A stretch of DNA of 7,331 bases from assembly GCA_007125435.1 (NCBI GenBank), contig SLDF01000181.1, positions 1 to 7,331 on the forward strand, written 5' to 3'. Below, piece by piece: positions 6,538 to 7,331 of this stretch (positions within the stretch are counted from its first letter, which is position 1; each line of letters starts with the position of its first letter). Made by a program: the position numbers and the translations under genes. The notes beneath the pieces were generated by a model. That model worked only from the letters and a program-made list of their open reading frames with translations, did not search any database and was not told the DNA's origin. This DNA is from Saprospiraceae bacterium. Its GTDB lineage: Bacteria > Bacteroidota > Bacteroidia > Chitinophagales > Saprospiraceae.

Positions 6538-7331
6538 ATGACATTTGACCTTCTACATACACAGACCGGCGGCAAGGCCAGAGCCGGGCAAATAAAGACC
6601 GACCACGGCACCGTAGAGACACCGATATTTATGCCGGTAGGTACCATTGGATCCGTCAAAGGTGTCCATCAGCGTGAACTCAAAACAGATGTAAAAGCTG
6701 AAATCATACTTGGTAATACTTACCACCTCTATCTCAGACCGGGAATGGACATATTGGAGTCAGCCGGAGGCCTGCACCAATTCATTGGCTGGGATCGTCC
6801 TATGCTTACTGACAGTGGCGGCTATCAGGTCTATTCGCTAAGTCAAAGACGTAAAATCACAGAAGAAGGCGTAAAATTTGCATCTCACATAGACGGTTCC
6901 AGGCACTTCTTCACCCCGGAAAACACTATGGATATACAGCGTACAATAGGCGCAGACATCATTATGGCTTTTGATGAATGCACACCCTATCCATGCGATT
7001 ATAAGTACGCAGCAAGATCCTTAGATATGACACATAGATGGCTGGATAGGTGCATTGAGAGATTTGACCAGACTCCACCTAAGTATGGTTATAATCAGAC
7101 ACTGGCTCCGATCGTGCAGGGAAGTGTCTATAAAGACCTGAGAATAAAGTCCGCAGAGTATATAGCCCAGACCGATAGAGAGATCAATGCCATAGGTGGA
7201 CTATCTGTAGGCGAGCCCAAAGCATTTCTATACGACATGACAGCCGTATGCTGCGATGTACTGCCCACGCAGAAACCACGTTACCTCATGGGTGTAGGTA
7301 CACCAGAAAATCTAATCGAATGCATAGACCG
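6538..7331 (+). CDS. tgt: Queuine tRNA-ribosyltransferase (tRNA-guanine transglycosylase), 5' part
   Basis: Tgt exchanges guanine-34 in the anticodon of GUN tRNAs (Tyr, His, Asn, Asp) for preQ1, the committed tRNA step of queuosine synthesis in the cytosol. The 264 complete codons in the window show LTDSGGYQVYSL (90-101), with D92 the active-site acid/base Asp; MAFDECTPYP (143-152), with D146 and, further on, Q194 in IVQGS for base recognition; GGLSVGEP (220-227); and YLMGVGTPENLIE (249-261). The window ends before the DxxDCVxPTR nucleophile motif and the C-x-C-x2-C...H zinc site, so about 110 residues and the key nucleophile are unseen. The start at 6538 fits the family N-terminus (MTFDLLHTQTGGKARAG); an upstream ATG at 6519 is in another frame and stops within 10 codons. 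It follows rodA after 70 bases with no terminator or clear promoter, so it may be co-transcribed. Confidence 0.95.
   Translation, partial: MTFDLLHTQTGGKARAGQIKTDHGTVETPIFMPVGTIGSVKGVHQRELKTDVKAEIILGNTYHLYLRPGMDILESAGGLHQFIGWDRPMLTDSGGYQVYSLSQRRKITEEGVKFASHIDGSRHFFTPENTMDIQRTIGADIIMAFDECTPYPCDYKYAARSLDMTHRWLDRCIERFDQTPPKYGYNQTLAPIVQGSVYKDLRIKSAEYIAQTDREINAIGGLSVGEPKAFLYDMTAVCCDVLPTQKPRYLMGVGTPENLIECID

Noticed and set aside
6519..6548. Nine-codon frame (ATG at 6519, TGA at 6546) overlapping the tgt start
   Set aside because: It has no ribosome binding site and no attenuator-like content. The overlap alone does not support a leader peptide.

Overview
The window reads as a chromosomal housekeeping segment from a member of the Bacteroidota. 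Four things point there. SecA is about 1,100 residues long, with insertions typical of that phylum, against roughly 900 in E. coli. Clean matches to the Bacteroidota promoter consensus (TTG at -33, TAnnTTTG at -7) lie upstream of secA and next to a structured element. Convincing Shine-Dalgarno sites are absent before the genes. The RodA protein is enlarged, with a SPOR protein beside it. Family within the phylum cannot be fixed from the sequence; a Saprospira/Chitinophaga-like lineage is only a guess.

Layout. Positions 1-556 hold no convincing protein gene. The first ~125 bases are an imperfect tandem repeat of about 35 bp built around TAAACAGC. Positions 180-331 hold a structured element that looks like a small RNA gene of the Bacteroidota 6S-like (6S-Flavo) type, most likely read leftward. 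A divergent promoter for secA follows (455-487). Then come five genes, all rightward: secA (557-3877), deoC (3966-4619), a small secreted SPOR-domain protein (4662-5057), rodA (5061-6467) and the first two thirds of tgt (6538 to the window edge). A weak intrinsic terminator after secA separates it from deoC. The SPOR gene and rodA are 3 bases apart and are probably translationally coupled.

How the genes relate. SecA drives export through SecYEG and would handle the SPOR protein, which carries a signal peptide. The SPOR protein (expected to bind peptidoglycan) and RodA (the SEDS glycosyltransferase that polymerises glycan strands) form a cell-wall pair. DeoC (deoxyribose-5-phosphate catabolism) and Tgt (queuosine tRNA modification) have no obvious functional link to that pair.

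I found no convincing new enzymatic system, mobile element, CRISPR array or defence island. The parts most worth checking are the structured RNA-like element with its flanking repeats, the SPOR-rodA pair, and the additional membrane region in RodA.
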